From: Rhizobium sullae
GTDB taxonomy: Bacteria; Pseudomonadota; Alphaproteobacteria; Rhizobiales; Rhizobiaceae
Reading direction: 5' to 3'
DNA: 49,755 bases
Assembly: GCF_900169785.1 (NCBI RefSeq)
Contig: NZ_FWER01000040.1
Coordinates: 1 to 49,755 of the forward strand
The stretch's first letter is position 1. Every line of letters begins with the position of its first letter. Below, one piece after another: positions 48,592 to 49,755 of the stretch. The notes beneath the pieces were generated by a model. It did not search any database and was not told the DNA's origin. It was given only the letters and a program-made list of their open reading frames with translations. The translations under genes and the position numbers were made by a program.

Positions 48592-49527
48592 TCACGGGCC
48601 GAACGCCGGATCCATCCGACGCCAGGCCGCCACGATGGCATCCAGTGCTTCGCGCGCTTCCGGTATTGCGCGCCCCATTGAAACGAAACCGTGGATCTGG
48701 CCCGGCCATATGCGGCAGGTGCAGCTCGCTTCTGCCTCGAGGCGCCGCGCATAGGCGTGGCCCTCGTCGAAGAGCACGTCGTGTCCCGCCAGGACTAGGA
48801 ATGCCGTTGCAACGCCTTTCAGCGATGCTGCCAGAAGGGGGGAGGCACGCCAGTCAACCCCGCCGGCGCCTTCCGGGATGTAGTGATCCCGGAACCATCG
48901 CATGCCCTTGGCCGTCAGGCCGAAATCCTGCGCATAGCGGTAATAGCTTTCCGACGTCTGCCGCTGATCGGTGACCGGATAGATCAGCACCTGTCCGATG
49001 ACCGCCGGCAGCGTTCCGTCGCGCGCCAGAAGGGCGACGACGGCGGCGAGGTTTCCGCCGGCGCTGTCTCCCGCAATGAGGATGCGGGTCGGATCGATAC
49101 CGAGCGCGCCGGCCTGTTCGTTCATCCAGATGAGCGCGCCGACGCAGTCATCGATCGCTGCGGGAAAGGGATGCTCGGGTGCAAGGCGATAGTCGGGCGA
49201 AACCACGACGGCGCCGGCTGCATTGGCGAGGTTCCGGCAGATGTCCTCGTGGGTCTCCGGCGCTCCGATCACCCAACCGCCGCCGTGGAGATAGAGCAGC
49301 GCCGGCTGGCGGCCGCGCGGCGCATGCCGCCCGCGCCATACTTTCAGTCGAATACCGCCCGCCTGCCTTTCCAGGACTTCGCCGACGCCTTCGAGCGGCC
49401 ACTGCTTGTCCGCGAAGCGGTCGAGATATTGGCGCCGCGCTTCTTCCGGCGTGCAATCTTCCACCGGCTTCAGCGGGGTGCCTGGCCATGCGAGGGCACG
49501 CCTTGCAGATTCGTCCAATCCCGTCAT
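48592..49527 (-). CDS. Alpha/beta hydrolase of the hormone-sensitive-lipase (HSL) family
   Basis: A 311-residue esterase. The oxyanion motif HGGGW, the nucleophile elbow GDSAGGN, the catalytic Asp in VLAGHDVLFDEG and the His in GQIHGFVSMG are in family order. Substrates are short acyl esters or lactones. Its ATG overlaps the TGA of the upstream oxidoreductase gene (ATGA), so both are translated together. Beside a sugar importer it may remove an acyl group or open a lactone formed by the oxidoreductase. Confidence 0.92.
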   Translation of the reverse strand: MTGLDESARRALAWPGTPLKPVEDCTPEEARRQYLDRFADKQWPLEGVGEVLERQAGGIRLKVWRGRHAPRGRQPALLYLHGGGWVIGAPETHEDICRNLANAAGAVVVSPDYRLAPEHPFPAAIDDCVGALIWMNEQAGALGIDPTRILIAGDSAGGNLAAVVALLARDGTLPAVIGQVLIYPVTDQRQTSESYYRYAQDFGLTAKGMRWFRDHYIPEGAGGVDWRASPLLAASLKGVATAFLVLAGHDVLFDEGHAYARRLEAEASCTCRIWPGQIHGFVSMGRAIPEAREALDAIVAAWRRMDPAFGP

Positions 49528-49755
49528 GACAGCAGGCTCCGGGCCTCGTCTTCCCGCAGTTCCTTCGGCTGCGCGACAGTTCCGGAAACGGCCTGGGCGG
49601 TGCCGATTTCGCCGGCACGCAGGATCGCTTCCATGACTTCCAGCACGTGCAGGGCGAGATCGCCGGACGCACGGGGCGGCCGTCCCTCGACGATCGATCG
49701 GGCCAGATCGGCAAGGCCGAGCATCCGATAGTTGGCGCGGTCCGGAGCGGCGGCC
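49524..49755 (-). CDS. C-terminal end of a Gfo/Idh/MocA family oxidoreductase
   Basis: About 76 residues run in from the right edge. RANYRMLGLADLARSIVEGR and PPRASGDLALHVLEVMEAIL match the C-terminal end of sugar or inositol dehydrogenases of this family, where the segment contributes to the closing helices. The N-terminal NAD-binding part is outside the window. It is translationally coupled to the esterase gene by a 4-base overlap. Confidence 0.75.
   Translation of the reverse strand, partial: AAAPDRANYRMLGLADLARSIVEGRPPRASGDLALHVLEVMEAILRAGEIGTAQAVSGTVAQPKELREDEARSLLS

Noticed and set aside
1..49755. CRISPR arrays, tRNA or rRNA genes, riboswitches, phage or conjugation genes
   Set aside because: No regularly spaced repeats, cloverleaf or conserved RNA motifs, or relevant protein motifs were noticed by eye on either strand; a computed RNA search was not possible.

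Overview
The window looks like accessory DNA of an alphaproteobacterium of the Rhizobiales (Rhizobium, Ensifer or Agrobacterium type). The evidence is GC-rich coding with strong GGAG ribosome sites, an F1-ATPase zeta-type inhibitor (DUF1476), a DUF3422 protein, stachydrine (proline betaine) demethylation genes close to the Ensifer stc genes, four periplasmic-binding ABC importers, and many small substrate-sensing regulators. The density of importers, catabolic islands and broken gene remnants suggests a plasmid or chromid rather than core chromosome; that is inference. No rRNA, tRNA, CRISPR array, replication origin or intact insertion sequence was seen.

Layout. 1-3.0 kb: end of a helical, possibly phasin-like protein, a zeta-subunit gene, a short ORF whose start resembles GroEL, a DUF309 protein and a membrane GGDEF protein. 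3.1-8.7 kb: an IclR-linked island with a polar amino-acid ABC importer, a RidA deaminase and, divergently, a PLP enzyme of the D-threonine aldolase/D-serine dehydratase family. 8.7-11.3 kb: decayed DNA with cobW-like and vapB-like remnants around an intact DUF3422 gene. 11.3-15.0 kb: an Lrp/AsnC regulator divergent from a sulfur operon (cysteine-desulfurase-like enzyme, persulfide-dioxygenase-like hydrolase, TauE/SafE exporter). 15.0-21.9 kb: a thiamine-diphosphate enzyme and aldehyde dehydrogenase pair, then RidA and cupin genes divergent from a winged-helix/TPR regulator, with remnants of a quinone oxidoreductase, an IS5-type transposase and a Fic protein.

22-41.8 kb is the main feature: a betaine catabolic island. 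It holds a quaternary-amine importer with a TetR regulator and a divergent ProC paralogue; StcD (N-methylproline demethylase type); a Rieske demethylase with its ferredoxin reductase; and a tightly overlapping operon of GntR, DapA-like enzyme, aldehyde dehydrogenase and FAD amine/amino-acid oxidase. That operon runs into a second quaternary-amine importer with two permeases, a GlxA/CdhR-type AraC regulator and a MOSC protein. The demethylases remove N-methyl groups. The oxidase, DapA-like and aldehyde dehydrogenase trio matches the logic of hydroxyproline degradation to 2-oxoglutarate, so hydroxyproline betaines are a plausible but unproven substrate.

42-49.8 kb: a LysR regulator, an unknown 133-residue protein, a sugar-type ABC importer lacking a visible ATPase gene, a divergent LacI regulator, an HSL-type esterase and the end of a Gfo/Idh/MocA oxidoreductase.

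A recurring architectural feature is that all four binding-protein genes are followed, within 8 to 18 bases, by a strong hairpin placed before the next transporter gene.
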